A DNA stretch of 64,000 nt from Burkholderia savannae (GTDB taxonomy: Bacteria > Pseudomonadota > Gammaproteobacteria > Burkholderiales > Burkholderiaceae): the NCBI RefSeq assembly GCF_001524445.2, contig NZ_CP013417.1, positions 1,116,001 to 1,180,000 on the forward strand. Direction: 5' to 3'. Below are positions 54,958-63,865 of this stretch, one piece after another. The position numbers and the translations under genes are program-made. Under the pieces are notes generated by a model. It made no database searches. It worked only from the letters and a program-made list of their open reading frames with translations, and was not told the DNA's origin. Positions within the stretch are counted from its first letter, which is position 1, and each line of letters starts with the position of its first letter.

Positions 54958-56409
54958 ATGGACATCACGAAGCATACGAACGAAGGCGCGGATACCGCCG
55001 CGCCCGCTCCCCAACACGCCGCGCCCGCGTTCGCGGACGTTCAGATCTCCGAAGCGCTGATCCGGCGCTTCGACCGCCAGGGGCCGCGCTATACGTCGTA
55101 CCCGACGGCCGACCGGTTCTCCGACGCATTCGACGAAGACGCCTACCGCGAATATCTGTCGCGACGCGCGACGGCCGAGCGCAATCCGCCGCTGTCCGTC
55201 TATCTGCACCTGCCGTTTTGCGAATCGCTCTGTTACTTCTGCGCGTGCAACAAGATCATCACGCAGGACCATAGCCGGACGAACGCGTACGTCGACTATC
55301 TGATCCGCGAGATGGACCTCGTCGCTCGGCATCTCGGCCGCGATCGCCTGACGACGCAGTTGCATCTCGGCGGCGGCACGCCGACGTTCTTCGCGACCGA
55401 CGAGCTCGCGCGCCTGATGCGCGCGCTGCGCGGCCACTTCGAATTCGCGCCGCAAGCGGAGCTCGGCGTCGAGATCGATCCGCGCACGGTCAATGAGCGG
55501 ACGCTGCAGTCGCTCGCGTCGCTCGGCTTCAACCGGACGAGCTTCGGCGTTCAGGATTTCGACCCGTCCGTCCAGGAGGCGGTGCACCGGGTCCAGCCGC
55601 TGCCGATGGTCGAGCGCGCGCTCGCCGCGAGCCGCGAGGCCGGCTTCGAATCGGTCAACATCGACCTGATTTACGGGTTGCCGCGGCAGACGCCCGCGAG
55701 TTTCGCGCGCACGCTCGACGAGGTGATCCGGCTGTCGCCCGATCGCATCGCGGTGTACAACTACGCGCATCTGCCGAGCCGTTTCAAGGCGCAGCGCCTG
55801 ATCGTCGAATCGGAGCTGCCGCCCGCCGAAGACCGGCTGAGCATCTTCATCGAATCGACGCAACGGCTGCTCGACGCCGGATACGTGTACATCGGGCTCG
55901 ATCACTTCGCGAAACCCGGCGACGAGCTTAGCAACGCATTGCGCGAGGGCAGCCTCCATCGCAATTTCCAGGGCTACACGACGCAGGCCGAATGCGACCT
56001 GATCGGCTTCGGCGTTTCCGCGATCGGCAAGGTCGGCGCGTCGTACAGCCAGTCCACGCGCTCGCTGAAGACGTATTACCGCCATCTCGACGCGGGACGC
56101 CTGCCGATCGAGCGCGGCTTCGCGCTGACGCCCGACGATCTGCTGCGGCGCGAAGTCATCATGACGGTGATGTGCAGCACGCCCGTCGATTTCGCGGCGA
56201 TCGGCCGCAGGCACGGCATCGATTTCACGCAGTATTTCGCGCCCGAGCTGGCGCGGCTCGAGCCCTATCGCGACGCCGGCCTGCTGGCGATCGAAGCGGA
56301 CCGGATCGCCGTTACGCCGAAGGGGCGCATGTTCGTGCGCGCGATCGGCATGGTGTTCGACGGCTATCTCGGCCGGCCGGCCGCTGCGTCCTATTCGAAG
56401 CTGATCTAG
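54958..56409 (+). CDS. hemN: Oxygen-independent coproporphyrinogen III oxidase
   Basis: A 483-aa radical SAM enzyme. The 4Fe-4S motif Cys88-X3-Cys92-X2-Cys95 lies in PFCESLCYFCACNK, LHLGGGTPTF follows near 140 and the LIYGLPRQTPASFARTLDEV stretch near 237. It converts coproporphyrinogen III to protoporphyrinogen IX without O2, allowing haem synthesis under anaerobiosis. The start at 54958 follows AGGG; an in-frame ATG at 54940 is possible. The regulator gene follows after 11 nt. An FNR-type box lies upstream. Confidence 0.95.
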   Translation: MDITKHTNEGADTAAPAPQHAAPAFADVQISEALIRRFDRQGPRYTSYPTADRFSDAFDEDAYREYLSRRATAERNPPLSVYLHLPFCESLCYFCACNKIITQDHSRTNAYVDYLIREMDLVARHLGRDRLTTQLHLGGGTPTFFATDELARLMRALRGHFEFAPQAELGVEIDPRTVNERTLQSLASLGFNRTSFGVQDFDPSVQEAVHRVQPLPMVERALAASREAGFESVNIDLIYGLPRQTPASFARTLDEVIRLSPDRIAVYNYAHLPSRFKAQRLIVESELPPAEDRLSIFIESTQRLLDAGYVYIGLDHFAKPGDELSNALREGSLHRNFQGYTTQAECDLIGFGVSAIGKVGASYSQSTRSLKTYYRHLDAGRLPIERGFALTPDDLLRREVIMTVMCSTPVDFAAIGRRHGIDFTQYFAPELARLEPYRDAGLLAIEADRIAVTPKGRMFVRAIGMVFDGYLGRPAAASYSKLI

Positions 56410-56420
56410 AAGGTGGCGTG

Positions 56421-57110
56421 ATGAAAGAAAGCAAGATCCCGGTGCAGGACTTCCTTGCACGGTTGCCGCTCTTCAGCGGGCTTTCGCGCGGCGAGCTCGA
56501 CAATCTCGCGCGGGGCACGATGCGCGCGCAGGTGTCGCGCGGGCAGACAGTGTTCAGCCGCGGTGACCCGTGCGGCGGCTTTCATATGATCGTCTACGGG
56601 CAGATCAAGCTGAGCTCGTTTTCGCCGCTCGGCATCGAGAAGATCGTGCGTCTGCTCGGGCCGGGAGACAGCTTCGGCGAAGCGGTGATGTTCATGGACA
56701 AGCCGTACGCGGTGACGGCGAAGACGCTCTCCGACGCGCTACTCCTGCACGTGACGAAGGCCGCCGTGACCGACGAGCTCGATCACAACCCGGCGTTCGC
56801 GCGCAGGATGCTCGCGAGCCTCAGCATGCGGCTGCATCAGCTCGTCGTCGACGTCGAGACGTATTCGCTGCGCTCGGGCACGCAGCGCGTGATCAGCTAT
56901 CTGCTCGAGCAGAACGACGCACCCGCGGAATCCGGCCTGCAGATCCGGCTCGAGACGGGCAAGAAGGCGATCGCGTCGCGGCTGAATCTCACGCCCGAGC
57001 ACTTCTCGCGCGTGCTGCGCGATCTCTGCATGCGCGAGCTTGTCGTCGTCAACGGCCGCGACATCTTCATCCCCGACGTCGATCGGCTACGCTCCGAGAT
57101 GCAGTACTGA
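56421..57110 (+). CDS. dnr: Crp/FNR-family regulator, Dnr-like
   Basis: A 229-aa regulator. The cyclic-nucleotide-type sensor domain spans about 15-125 and the helix-turn-helix about 165-215, with LNLTPEHFSRVLRDL as recognition helix; its E-X2-S-R pattern is the one that reads TTGAT half-sites. The N-terminal cysteine cluster of FNR is absent, and Cys52-type single cysteines remain, so an Fe-S oxygen sensor is unlikely. This fits Dnr/NnrR regulators that sense NO through haem. It follows hemN by 11 nt. Its last 24 nt overlap the convergent membrane-protein gene. Confidence 0.85.
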   Translation: MKESKIPVQDFLARLPLFSGLSRGELDNLARGTMRAQVSRGQTVFSRGDPCGGFHMIVYGQIKLSSFSPLGIEKIVRLLGPGDSFGEAVMFMDKPYAVTAKTLSDALLLHVTKAAVTDELDHNPAFARRMLASLSMRLHQLVVDVETYSLRSGTQRVISYLLEQNDAPAESGLQIRLETGKKAIASRLNLTPEHFSRVLRDLCMRELVVVNGRDIFIPDVDRLRSEMQY

Positions 57111-58418
57111 CGACGCGACGCGTCGCTTGACCTGTGCGTAGCGCCGCCATGCGCCGAGCATGTTGACGGCGAGCCAGCCTGCCGACACGCCGAGCGCGAC
57201 GGCGGCCGGCCGCGCGAATGCGCCCGGCGCGACGCTCGCGGCGACGAGCAGCAGCAAGGCGGCGACATGCGCGAAGAACTGCCTGCGGGCGATGCGCTCC
57301 GGCAGCATGTCCTTGACCTTCGGCATGGCGGGGATCGCCGTGTCGCTCGCCTTTTGCGCGTGATACCACAGCAGGAACGGAATGATCTTGTAGAGCATGC
57401 CGTTGATCGCCGACCATGCGCCGCCGATCGTCAGCAACACGCCCGTCGTGATTGCAACGTCGCGGCCGCCGACGCTTGCGTTCACGATCCAGAGCACGCT
57501 CGCGCCTGCGACGCTCGCTGTCGCGGTGCGCCAGAATAGCGTCGTGGTGTCGGCTTCGGGGCGCTTGCGGGTCCACAGCAGGTAAAACGTGAGCGTGGCG
57601 TACGCCGCGTATGTCACGTATAGCGCGACGCGAATCACGCCGGCCACGAAACCGAAGCGGCCGGCCGATCCGACGGCGACGATCGACGCCGCAACGAGCC
57701 AAGCGAACACGCATGGACCCAGCCAGCGCGTGACGATGCGCGGATAGGGCTCGGTGGCCTGAAACATCGGAATCAACTGAAATGAGATGCCGATCGTCAG
57801 TAGCCCGACCCATCCGGCCAGCCCCCAGGCCGCGTGCAGATCGACGAGATCGATCGAGAAGAAGGGTAGATGCCCGCCGAGCGCGAACGCAAGCGATGTG
57901 CCGAGCGCGACGGTGGCCGCAAGCGCGAGCAGCGCGATGCGCACGGTGCGCAGCACGCTCGCGGCGCCGGCGGGCATGCGTCGCCGGTGCCGCGCGAAGC
58001 CGATCGCGCAGACGAGCAGGAACCCCAGGAACGCGGCGCCGAGCAGCAGCGCGGCAGGGGCGAACAGCGCGGGGGCCCGGCACGCGAACGCGGCCGCGAG
58101 CAGCAGCGTGCCGAGCACCAGGCACGCGTGGATCGCGGTCGCGCTTGCGACGGGCGACGCAATCCGAATGCCCGCCGCGACCGACATGATCTGGATCATC
58201 GCGCCGATCATCGTCGACGCGAGCATGCCGAGTGCGACGAGGTGCGTGAGCGCGAGCGCATACGGCGACCAGCGCGACGCGAACGCGTCCGGTCCCGCCC
58301 ACAGCAGCACGCCGGCCGCGGCGATCGCGAAGAGCGGCGCGCTTGCGAAAAAGCGCAGCGGCGCGCTCAGCGCGGGAGAATTGTCGAGTTCGAGTTTGCG
58401 CTGCATGGCGGGAAGCAT
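57087..58418 (-). CDS. Uncharacterised 12-TM membrane protein next to denitrification-type genes
   Basis: A 443-aa protein with about 12 hydrophobic helices. Histidines lie in helices or loops at LTHLVALGM near 58, DLVDLHAAWGLAGW near 192 and LLWYHAQKAS near 350, reminiscent of haem-binding membrane proteins of the NnrS and haem-copper families. I do not recognise a named function. It begins MLPAMQRKLELDNSP; a second ATG at 58406 is possible. The 3' end overlaps dnr by 24 nt on the opposite strand. The neighbours dnr, hemN, nnrS and the flavoprotein gene place it in NO or anaerobic metabolism by context only. Confidence 0.75.
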   Translation of the reverse strand: MLPAMQRKLELDNSPALSAPLRFFASAPLFAIAAAGVLLWAGPDAFASRWSPYALALTHLVALGMLASTMIGAMIQIMSVAAGIRIASPVASATAIHACLVLGTLLLAAAFACRAPALFAPAALLLGAAFLGFLLVCAIGFARHRRRMPAGAASVLRTVRIALLALAATVALGTSLAFALGGHLPFFSIDLVDLHAAWGLAGWVGLLTIGISFQLIPMFQATEPYPRIVTRWLGPCVFAWLVAASIVAVGSAGRFGFVAGVIRVALYVTYAAYATLTFYLLWTRKRPEADTTTLFWRTATASVAGASVLWIVNASVGGRDVAITTGVLLTIGGAWSAINGMLYKIIPFLLWYHAQKASDTAIPAMPKVKDMLPERIARRQFFAHVAALLLLVAASVAPGAFARPAAVALGVSAGWLAVNMLGAWRRYAQVKRRVASSVLHLGA

Positions 58419-58558
58419 GTCGGCTGAGAAAGGCGTCGCGAATGCGCACGAAGGGCGCGCTCGGCGCCGCCGCAATGGCACGGCGCGGCGCCGCGCCGCA
58501 GCCATGTTTCGGTATTCTGATCATAACCCCGGATTGGTCGTCGACCCGGGCAGAGACC

Positions 58559-58572
58559 TTGACGCGGATTAA
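58559..58572 (+). promoter_or_regulatory. FNR/Dnr-like box before the nitronate-monooxygenase gene
   Basis: TTGACGCGGATTAA matches TTGAT-N4-ATCAA at 8 of 10 positions. It ends 68 nt before the GTG start, the same distance as the hemN box. Confidence 0.6.
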
Positions 58573-58640
58573 GGCGACGGAAACGGGTTCGGCCGCACAC
58601 TTACGCACCGGGCGTAAGCCGCCCCTTTCAGGAATTTGCC

Positions 58641-59852
58641 GTGTCCGTCGCCAAAACCGTATTCAAGAATCTCGTAATCAAGGGCAGGTCGCTGCTGCCG
58701 ATTGTGCAAGGCGGGATGGGCGTCGGCGTGTCCGCGCACCGGCTTGCCGGCACCGTCGCGTCGCTCGGCGCGTGCGGCACGATCTCGAGCGTCGACCTGC
58801 GTCGGCATCATCCGGACCTGATGGCGCGCACCGGCCGCTCGCGCGATCGCGCGCTCATCGATGCGGCGAATCTCGAGGCGCTCGATCGCGAGATTCGCGC
58901 GGCGAAGTCGCTCGCGAACGGCTGCGGGCTCGTCGCCGTCAACGTGATGCGCGCGTTGTCCGAATACGCGTCCTACGTGCGCCAGTCGTGCGAGAGCGGC
59001 GCGGATGCGGTCGTCGTCGGCGCGGGCCTGCCGCTCGATTTGCCCGAGCTCGCCGCTGGTTTTCCCGATGTCGCGCTGATTCCGATCCTGTCGGACGCGC
59101 GCGGCATCGGGCTCGTGCTGAAGAAGTGGATGCGCAAGAATCGCCTGCCCGACGCCGTCGTCATCGAGAACCCGCGCTACGCGGCGGGCCATCTCGGCGC
59201 GCCGACGACCGACAGCCTGAACAATCCGAATTTCGCGTTTCCCGCAGTGCTCGAAGGTACGTTCGATCTGTTCAAGGAGCTCGGCATCGAGCGCGAGCGC
59301 ATTCCGCTCATCGCGGCGGGCGGCATTCACAGCCACGAGCAAGTGCGGCAATTGTTCGCGCTCGGCGCGAGCGCGGTGCAGCTCGGCACGCCGTTCGCGG
59401 TGACGGAAGAGGGCGATGCGCATCCGAACTTCAAGAAAGTGCTCTTGGAAGCGAGGCCCGACGACATCGTCACGTTCATGAGCGTCGCGGGCCTGCCGGC
59501 GCGCGCGGTGCGCACGCCGTGGCTCGCGAACTATCTGGAGCGGGAAAAGAAGCTGCAGCGCGCGGCGAAGCCGCGCAAATGCCTCGTCGGCTTCGATTGC
59601 CTGCAGCAATGCGGGCTGCGCGACGGCATCGCGAAGCACGGCCAGTTCTGCATCGATACGCGGCTCGCGTTCGCGCTCGCGGGCGACATCAAGCGCGGCC
59701 TGTTCTTCCGCGGCTCCGAGATTTTGCCGTTCGGCCACGAGATCCGTTCGGTGCGCGAGCTGATCGACTATCTGTTGACGGGCGTGAAGCGCGCGGCCGC
59801 CGCGGTCGTCTCGCCTGAGCCGGCTTGCGTGCCGCTGCCCGCGCTCGGCTGA
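58641..59852 (+). CDS. Nitronate monooxygenase / 2-nitropropane dioxygenase-type flavoprotein
   Basis: A 403-aa FMN-binding TIM-barrel protein. It shows LPIVQGGMGVGVSAHRLAG near 19, VVVGAGLPLD near 125, and the phosphate-binding IPLIAAGGIHSHEQVRQLFALGASAVQLGTPF region near 217. A Cys-rich segment CLVGFDCLQQCGLRDGIAKHGQFC near 314-337 is unusual for canonical nitronate monooxygenases and could bind a metal. The subgroup's substrate is unknown. The GTG start follows AGGA. It lies before ubiUVT, separated by a terminator, and has an FNR-like box. Confidence 0.82.
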   Translation: MSVAKTVFKNLVIKGRSLLPIVQGGMGVGVSAHRLAGTVASLGACGTISSVDLRRHHPDLMARTGRSRDRALIDAANLEALDREIRAAKSLANGCGLVAVNVMRALSEYASYVRQSCESGADAVVVGAGLPLDLPELAAGFPDVALIPILSDARGIGLVLKKWMRKNRLPDAVVIENPRYAAGHLGAPTTDSLNNPNFAFPAVLEGTFDLFKELGIERERIPLIAAGGIHSHEQVRQLFALGASAVQLGTPFAVTEEGDAHPNFKKVLLEARPDDIVTFMSVAGLPARAVRTPWLANYLEREKKLQRAAKPRKCLVGFDCLQQCGLRDGIAKHGQFCIDTRLAFALAGDIKRGLFFRGSEILPFGHEIRSVRELIDYLLTGVKRAAAAVVSPEPACVPLPALG

Positions 59853-59884
59853 AGGCGCTTCGCTTCGGGCGACGCCCGTTCTCG

Positions 59885-59914
59885 CCGCTCGACGGCATGC
59901 CGCGAGCGGTTTTT
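59885..59914 (+). terminator. Rho-independent terminator after the nitronate-monooxygenase gene
   Basis: CCGCTC pairs with GAGCGG (59885-59890, 59904-59909) around an inner self-complementary CGGCATGCCG. It is followed by TTTTT. It sits 26 bp before ubiU. Confidence 0.75.
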
Positions 59915-59940
59915 CGTTTCCTTGATGGAGCCGTCATGCC

Positions 59941-60975
59941 ATGACGCAAAGCAGTCACATCGCGACAGGCGCCGTGCCGATCGAACTCGTGTGTCCGGCG
60001 GGCAGCCTGCCCGCGCTGAAGGCCGCGGTCGACAACGGTGCGAACTGCGTGTATCTCGGTTTTCGCGACGCGACGAACGCGCGCAACTTCGCCGGCCTGA
60101 ACTTCGACGCGCAGGCGATCGACGCCGGCATTCGCTACGCGCACGAGCGCGGTTGCAAGGTGCTCGTCGCGCTCAACACGTATCCGCAGCCGGACGGCTG
60201 GACGGCCTGGCGTGAAGCGGTGGGCCGCGCGGCCGACGCGGGCGTCGACGCGATCATCGTCGCCGATCCGGGGCTCATGCGCTTCGCGCACGAACGCTAT
60301 CCGGCGCTGCGGCTGCACCTGTCGGTGCAGGGCTCTGCGACGAACTACGAGGCGATCAATTTCTATCACGAGCATTTCGGCATCGCGCGCGCGGTGCTGC
60401 CGCGCGTGCTGTCGCTCACGCAGGTCGAGCAGGTGGCCGAGAACACGCCGGTCGAAATCGAAGTGTTCGGCTTCGGCAGCCTGTGCGTGATGGTCGAGGG
60501 GCGCTGCGCGCTGTCGTCGTACGCGACGGGCGAATCGCCGAACACGCGCGGCGTGTGCTCGCCGGCGAAGGCGGTGCGCTGGCAGAAAACGCCGGACGGC
60601 CTCGAATCGCGGCTCAACGGCGTGCTGATCGATCGCTACGAAGACGGCGAGAACGCCGGATATCCGACGCTCTGCAAGGGCCGCTTCACCGTCGCGGACG
60701 AAAGCTACTACGCGATCGAGGAGCCGACGAGCCTGAATACGCTGGAGCTGCTGCCGAAGCTGATGCAGATCGGCATACGCGCGATCAAGATCGAGGGGCG
60801 CCAGCGCAGCCCCGCATACGTCGCGCAGGTGACGCGCGTGTGGCGCGACGCGATCGATCAGTGCGCGGCGAACCTTGCGCGCTACTACGTGAAGCCCGCA
60901 TGGATGACGGAATTGAACAAGGTCGCGGAAGGGCAGCAGCATACGCTCGGCGCTTATCACCGGCCGTGGAAATGA
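59941..60975 (+). CDS. ubiU: Anaerobic ubiquinone biosynthesis protein UbiU (U32 family)
   Basis: A 344-aa U32-family protein. Cys182, Cys189, Cys206 and Cys245 reproduce exactly the 7-17-39 spacing of the four cluster cysteines known in E. coli UbiU (169, 176, 193, 232). With UbiV it forms the Fe-S complex that hydroxylates the ubiquinone ring without O2, probably with prephenate as oxygen donor. ATG 59941 begins MTQSSHIATG. It is followed by ubiV after 40 nt and ubiT after that. Confidence 0.93.
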   Translation: MTQSSHIATGAVPIELVCPAGSLPALKAAVDNGANCVYLGFRDATNARNFAGLNFDAQAIDAGIRYAHERGCKVLVALNTYPQPDGWTAWREAVGRAADAGVDAIIVADPGLMRFAHERYPALRLHLSVQGSATNYEAINFYHEHFGIARAVLPRVLSLTQVEQVAENTPVEIEVFGFGSLCVMVEGRCALSSYATGESPNTRGVCSPAKAVRWQKTPDGLESRLNGVLIDRYEDGENAGYPTLCKGRFTVADESYYAIEEPTSLNTLELLPKLMQIGIRAIKIEGRQRSPAYVAQVTRVWRDAIDQCAANLARYYVKPAWMTELNKVAEGQQHTLGAYHRPWK

Positions 60976-61015
60976 CACGCACGACGGCGCACGCCTGAAT
61001 GCGGGAGCGAGGATC

Positions 61016-61903
61016 ATGAAAATTGCTTTGGGGCCGGTGCAGTACTACTGGCCGCGCGTCGCGACGATGCAGTTCTATCAGGCGATGTCGGAGACGCCCG
61101 TCGACATCGTCTATCTCGGCGAAACCGTTTGCTCGCGCCGCCACGAACTGCGCGCAGCGGACTGGCTCGAGATTGCCGACATGCTGGCCGAGGCGGGCAA
61201 GGAGGTCGTGCTGTCGACGCAGGTGCTGCTCGAATCGGGCCGCGATCTGAAGGCGATGCGCGAGATCGTCGAGAACGGCCGCTATCTGGTCGAGGCGAAC
61301 GACATGGGCGCCGTGCGCTGCAGCGCGCGGCGCGCGTTCGTCGCCGGGCCGTGGCTCAACGTCTACAACCCGCCGACGCTCGCGATGCTCGCGGAACTCG
61401 GCGCGCGGCGCTGGGTGATGCCGCCCGAGATGAGCGAGGCGGGCCTCGCGAGCATGCAGGCCGAGCGTGCCGAGCATCTGGAAACCGAAGTGTTCGCGTA
61501 CGGGCGCATTCCGCTCGCGTTTTCCGCGCGCTGCTTCACCGCGCGGAACCGCAATTTTCCGAAGGACAACTGCCAGTACGTATGCATGGAGCATCCGGAC
61601 GGCTTGCCGCTGCACACGCGCGAAGGCGAGCCGTTTCTCGTGCTCAACGGCATCTCGACGCAATCCGCGCGCGTCTACAACCTGATCGACGAGATCGACG
61701 CGCTGCGTGCGCTGAACGTCGACGTCGTGAGGCTCAGCCCGCAATCGCAGCACATGGGCGACGTGATCGATGCGTTCCACGGCGTGCTGAGCGGCCGCAC
61801 GAATGCGCGCGACGCGCTCGCGGCGCTGCACGAGCGGATGCCGGAAGCGTCGTGCAACGGCTATTGGCACGGCAAGCCGGGCCTCGAGCGCGTCGTGCGC
61901 TGA
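61016..61903 (+). CDS. ubiV: Anaerobic ubiquinone biosynthesis protein UbiV (U32 family)
   Basis: A 295-aa U32-family protein that pairs with UbiU. The cluster cysteines are Cys39 (LGETVCSRRHEL), Cys173, Cys186 and Cys190 (ARCFT and NCQYVCM); E. coli UbiV has 39, 180, 193 and 197, so the last three keep the same 13-4 spacing. It is part of the O2-independent hydroxylase. The start MKIALGPVQYYWPR follows GGAGCGAGGA. Confidence 0.93.
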   Translation: MKIALGPVQYYWPRVATMQFYQAMSETPVDIVYLGETVCSRRHELRAADWLEIADMLAEAGKEVVLSTQVLLESGRDLKAMREIVENGRYLVEANDMGAVRCSARRAFVAGPWLNVYNPPTLAMLAELGARRWVMPPEMSEAGLASMQAERAEHLETEVFAYGRIPLAFSARCFTARNRNFPKDNCQYVCMEHPDGLPLHTREGEPFLVLNGISTQSARVYNLIDEIDALRALNVDVVRLSPQSQHMGDVIDAFHGVLSGRTNARDALAALHERMPEASCNGYWHGKPGLERVVR

Positions 61904-61959
61904 AGCCGTCGGCGCGGCCTGTGCCGCGCCGCTTCCGATTGGTTTGTGAGGATTCCGTG

Positions 61960-62439
61960 ATGAATGCCGCGATCTATCAATTGCCGCCCATGGTCGGCAA
62001 GCTGCTGTCGAAACTGCCCGCGTATCCGGGGGCGTTGCTGTTCGCGGGCGGGATCAATCTCGTGCTGCGCAAGCATTTGCCCGCGGAGACGCTCGCGCTG
62101 CTGGAGGATCGCCCGCTGCGCATCGAAGTGAAGGACGCGGGCGTCGCGTTCGATTTCGTCTGCCGGCGCGGCGCGTTTTCCGCGCTGTCCGGCCGACGCG
62201 ACGTCGACTTGACGATCGGCGCGACCGCATACGATTTCTATCTGCTGTCGCAACGCCGCGAAGATCCGGACACGCTGTTCTTCAGCCGGCGCCTGACGAT
62301 GGAAGGCGACACCGAGCTCGGGTTGCTCGTGAAGAATTCGCTCGACGCGATCGATCTGTCGGCGTTCTCGTTCGATCAGTGGCTGCCGGCGCGGCTGTTC
62401 CGTTCGCGGCCGATCGAGCGCGGCGGAATGCCGGACTGA
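61960..62439 (+). CDS. ubiT: Anaerobic ubiquinone biosynthesis accessory protein UbiT (SCP2 domain)
   Basis: A 159-aa protein with a sterol-carrier-2 lipid-binding domain (about 30-145) and the typical RRLTMEGDTELGLLVKNSLD segment near 110. UbiT binds ubiquinone intermediates and is needed with UbiU and UbiV for anaerobic synthesis. ATG 61960 is immediately after a GTG in the same frame (61957); the ATG is preferred by alignment with the family start. It is 56 nt after ubiV. Confidence 0.92.
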   Translation: MNAAIYQLPPMVGKLLSKLPAYPGALLFAGGINLVLRKHLPAETLALLEDRPLRIEVKDAGVAFDFVCRRGAFSALSGRRDVDLTIGATAYDFYLLSQRREDPDTLFFSRRLTMEGDTELGLLVKNSLDAIDLSAFSFDQWLPARLFRSRPIERGGMPD

Positions 62440-62479
62440 TAGGCGCGCAATCCGGGGAGCGCTCGTTCAGGAGAGCGGA

Positions 62480-62929
62480 ATGAAGAACGAAACGAAGACG
62501 CTGCCGATCGTCTATTCGTGCTCGGGATGTTCGAACGTCGCGCAACTCGCGAATCACGTCGCGGTGCGGCTCGACCGTAGCGGCGACGCGGAGATGTCGT
62601 GCATCGTGGGCGTCGGCGGCGACGTGCCGTCGCTGTTGAAGCTCGCGCATTCGGGCCGGCCGATTATCGCGATCGACGGTTGCCCGCTCGTGTGCGCGAA
62701 AAAAAGCCTCGGGCGGCACGGGATCGCGCCGGACGCGCATGTGCAACTCGGCGAGCACGGCGTCAGGAAGCGCTTTCACGAGGACTTCGACCCGGCCGAC
62801 GCGAAGCGCATTCTTGCGCTCGCGCGCGACGAAGCGTTGCGGCTCGCGCGATGCGGGCGCGAGCACGCGCATGACGGCGCCGCGCGCGTCGACGAGCGCG
62901 CAGATGCCGCACTGCAAGACAAGGTGTGA
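62480..62929 (+). CDS. DGC-domain putative zinc-binding protein
   Basis: A 149-aa protein with the DGC-domain signature: CSGCS at 14-18, a Cys in MSCIVGVGGD near 40 and IAIDGCPLVCAKKSL near 63-77. Four conserved cysteines suggest zinc or a cluster. Function is unknown. The C-terminal 40 residues are charged and Ala/Arg rich. It starts after AGGAGAG, 40 nt downstream of ubiT, and is likely co-transcribed. The gap to nrdG (62930-63129) has no gene. Confidence 0.85.
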   Translation: MKNETKTLPIVYSCSGCSNVAQLANHVAVRLDRSGDAEMSCIVGVGGDVPSLLKLAHSGRPIIAIDGCPLVCAKKSLGRHGIAPDAHVQLGEHGVRKRFHEDFDPADAKRILALARDEALRLARCGREHAHDGAARVDERADAALQDKV

Positions 62930-63129
62930 TTTCGTTCGGGAGAATCGCGGGCGGCTTGTCGGCGTCTGGCTTGCTCGGCACTCGAGCGGTGGGATCGACG
63001 CATGCGTCGCATGCGGCGAAAGCGCCCTCGGAGTCGTCGTTGCAGAGTGCATCTTGCGCTCGGGGGCATCTTTGATTTCACCGCTCGCGCGCACGCGATC
63101 GCATGGACGCAGAGCGCATGCGCGCCGAT

Positions 63130-63849
63130 TCAACCGCGTCGAACCGCGAAATTCGCGAACAGGCGATCGAGCCTGCCGAGCAATGCATCGCTCGGATAGC
63201 CGATGACCGGCGTGGCATTCAGCGTGCTGTCGCCGCATCCCTGCGCGCGAAACACTTGCAGCACGTAATTCTCGACGCCGAGATCGGCGAGTTCATGGGC
63301 AAGCCGCAGCAGCGCGGGCTCCGGCAGCAGGTCGGGATGCGCGGTCGTCCGGCATTCGTACGCGACGCCGCTTGCGAGCACCGCTTCGAGGCTCCGCCGC
63401 GCGTGGCCGCCGCTCGTACGCACGTGCGTCGTGTGCGCGTAGTCGTCGAACGGTGCCTTCACGTCGAGCCCGATCCAGTCGAGCGACGGCAGCAGGTGCG
63501 CGAGCCGCCGCGGATGCGTTCCCGCGCTGTGCATGCCGACCTTGAAGCCGAGCCGCCTCACGTCGTCGATCGACGCGGCGAGCGCCGGATCGATCGACGG
63601 CTCGCCGCCGCTGAACACCACGGCGTCGATCAGGCCGACGCGGCGCGCGAGGAACGCGAGCAGCGCGTCCCATTCGATCGCGGCGGGTTGCGAGCGCGCT
63701 TGCAGATGCGGGTTGTGACAATATCCGCATCGCCATGGGCAGCCCTGCACGAACACGACCGCGGCGAACCGGCCGGGATAATCGGTCGCGGTGAACGGGA
63801 CGAGCCCGCCCACCTTGAGCGGATGACGCCGGGCGAGGGCGAGGTTCAT
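63130..63849 (-). CDS. nrdG: Anaerobic ribonucleotide reductase activating protein
   Basis: A 239-aa radical SAM activase. The 4Fe-4S motif Cys37-X3-Cys41-X2-Cys44 lies in QGCPWRCGYCHN, and VVFSGGEPSID near 78 follows. It makes the glycyl radical on NrdD so that deoxynucleotides can be produced without O2. The length fits the longer class of NrdG (about 230 aa) found with non-enterobacterial NrdD. It lies 16 nt after the nrdD stop. Confidence 0.93.
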   Translation of the reverse strand: MNLALARRHPLKVGGLVPFTATDYPGRFAAVVFVQGCPWRCGYCHNPHLQARSQPAAIEWDALLAFLARRVGLIDAVVFSGGEPSIDPALAASIDDVRRLGFKVGMHSAGTHPRRLAHLLPSLDWIGLDVKAPFDDYAHTTHVRTSGGHARRSLEAVLASGVAYECRTTAHPDLLPEPALLRLAHELADLGVENYVLQVFRAQGCGDSTLNATPVIGYPSDALLGRLDRLFANFAVRRG

Positions 63850-63865
63850 CGCGCGGGCCGTGCGC

